Shown here in pieces: positions 61,853-63,087 of a stretch of DNA of 63,087 nt. Origin of the DNA: an uncultured Candidatus Pelagibacter sp. (GTDB taxonomy: Bacteria; Pseudomonadota; Alphaproteobacteria; Pelagibacterales; Pelagibacteraceae); contig CAJQTO010000011.1 in NCBI GenBank assembly GCA_905620465.1, positions 1 through 63,087 of the forward strand, given 5' to 3'. The notes below the pieces were generated by a model that was given only the letters and a program-made list of their open reading frames with translations, had not been told where the DNA came from and ran no database searches. Made by a program: the position numbers and the translations under genes. Within the stretch, counting starts at the first letter, position 1; each line of letters starts with the position of its first letter.

Positions 61853-63087
61853 ATGGAAATAAATAAAATAAATAACTTATTAGAACTATTTTATTATCAA
61901 TATCAAAAGCAAAACAAAAATGATATTTTTTTAGAATCTTTAAAAGAACCAAAAAAAAAATATTCTTGGGAAGATGTTTATTTAAATATTATTAAATTAT
62001 CTAAAGAAATTTCAAAACATATAAACAAAGGTGATAGATGTTTATTAATCTCTGAAAATAGACCTGAATGGATGATAACAGACCTTTCTATTATGTTATC
62101 GGAAGGCATAACTGTTCCAGCATATACAACGTATGTGGAGAGAGATTACGAATATATAATTGATAATTGCGAACCATCTATAGTTTTTGTTTCTGATAAA
62201 ATTCAATATGAAAAAATTAAAAATTTAATACCAATAAAGAAGTTTATCAAAAAGGTATTTATCTTTGAACCTGATAATGATCTTAATAATGATTCTAATT
62301 TGTATACAAATGACATATTTAAAAATCAGAGTTATGAATTTAAAAATTTTTTTGATTTAACAATTAAAAGAAAAGATATGGCTTGTATAATTTATACCTC
62401 AGGAACACAAGGAAATCCAAAAGGTGTTATGTTAAGTCATGGCGGCATACTAAATAATTGTGAGGGTTCATGTGAATTATTAAAATCAATTGTTACAAGT
62501 CATCCTAAATTTTTAACATGGCTACCGCTGTCCCACTCTTATGAACATACTATTCAATTTGTGCAAATAGCTGTTTCAGCAAGAGTATTTTATGCAGAGA
62601 GTATTGAAAAATTAATAAAAAATATGGGTGAATGTAGTCCAGAAATAATGACAGCCGTTCCAAGATTTTATCAAAATTTATATCAAAAAATTAATGCAAC
62701 ATTTATGAAGGCGACTGGACTAAAAAAAATCTTAGTAAATAATACAGTTAATCTTGGAAAAAAAAGATTATCTCAAAATAAGTTTTCTATAATTGAAAAT
62801 TTAATTAATTTTTTTTGTGAAAAATTAGTAAGAAAAAAAATTAGAAAACAGTTTGGAGGAAATTTGAGAGCATTTATTTCAGGAGGAGGAGCCCTAGATA
62901 AAGAAGTTGGATCTTTTTTAAATTCCATAGGGTTACCTACCTTGCAAGGTTATGGTTTAACAGAAACTTCGCCAGTTGTAAGTTGTAATCCTATTAATGA
63001 TATAAGAGTCGAAACTGTGGGTCCCCCATTTAAGGGGAATTTAGTAAAAATTGCTAAAGACGGAGAAATACTTGTTAAGGGTGAAAA
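61853..63087 (+). CDS. AMP-dependent synthetase / long-chain fatty-acid CoA ligase, truncated at window end
   Basis: Translation from ATG 61853: MEINKINNLLELFYYQYQKQNKNDIFLESLKEPKKKYSW...CIIYTSGTQGNPKGVMLSHGG...GYGLTETSPVVSCN. Open at the window end, so absent from the track. Confidence 0.93.
   Translation, partial: MEINKINNLLELFYYQYQKQNKNDIFLESLKEPKKKYSWEDVYLNIIKLSKEISKHINKGDRCLLISENRPEWMITDLSIMLSEGITVPAYTTYVERDYEYIIDNCEPSIVFVSDKIQYEKIKNLIPIKKFIKKVFIFEPDNDLNNDSNLYTNDIFKNQSYEFKNFFDLTIKRKDMACIIYTSGTQGNPKGVMLSHGGILNNCEGSCELLKSIVTSHPKFLTWLPLSHSYEHTIQFVQIAVSARVFYAESIEKLIKNMGECSPEIMTAVPRFYQNLYQKINATFMKATGLKKILVNNTVNLGKKRLSQNKFSIIENLINFFCEKLVRKKIRKQFGGNLRAFISGGGALDKEVGSFLNSIGLPTLQGYGLTETSPVVSCNPINDIRVETVGPPFKGNLVKIAKDGEILVKGE

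Noticed and set aside
1-63087. CRISPR arrays, transposases, integrases, phage genes, toxin-antitoxin pairs, BGCs
   Set aside because: None recognised; no regularly spaced direct repeats or mobility genes seen, and gene content is core-like throughout.

Overview
This AT-rich, gene-dense 63 kb window looks like a chromosomal segment of a streamlined SAR11/Pelagibacterales-type alphaproteobacterium. That assignment is inferred from protein content, synteny and base composition; no database search was run. It carries core genes: leuS, dnaJ/dnaK/grpE, dapB, rsmI, maeB, murJ, trpS, nfuA, tsaB, fur, miaB, phoH, ybeY, lnt, metK, nusA, infB, rbfA, rpsO, pnp, fabI/fabB/fabA, irr, rubrerythrin plus a CCG Fe-S protein and DUF3501, dut, coaBC, ubiB/ubiE, mutM, rpsT, dnaA, dnaN, lysA, argH, coq7, dsbB, tRNA-Leu(CAA) and a partial acyl-CoA ligase. 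I saw no prophage, transposon, CRISPR array or rRNA. I found no large exotic system. The points most worth a second look are small or structural: (1) a 38-aa ORF, missing from the ORF track, with the ArfA ribosome-rescue signature, directly after an orphan OmpR-like regulator; (2) a putative Irr/Fur-family operator motif (GTTTAGAAY) at irr and over the rubrerythrin promoter; (3) a perfect terminator hairpin in the nusA leader; (4) a shrunken TsaB that keeps its N-terminal motif and C-terminal tail; (5) a 39-aa ORF between the DUF3576 gene and leuS next to an A11 tract; (6) an LptM-like lipoprotein microgene nested between argH and lysA; (7) head-to-head overlapping gene starts; (8) a near-leaderless rpsT promoter; (9) several gaps in otherwise conserved alphaproteobacterial gene clusters.
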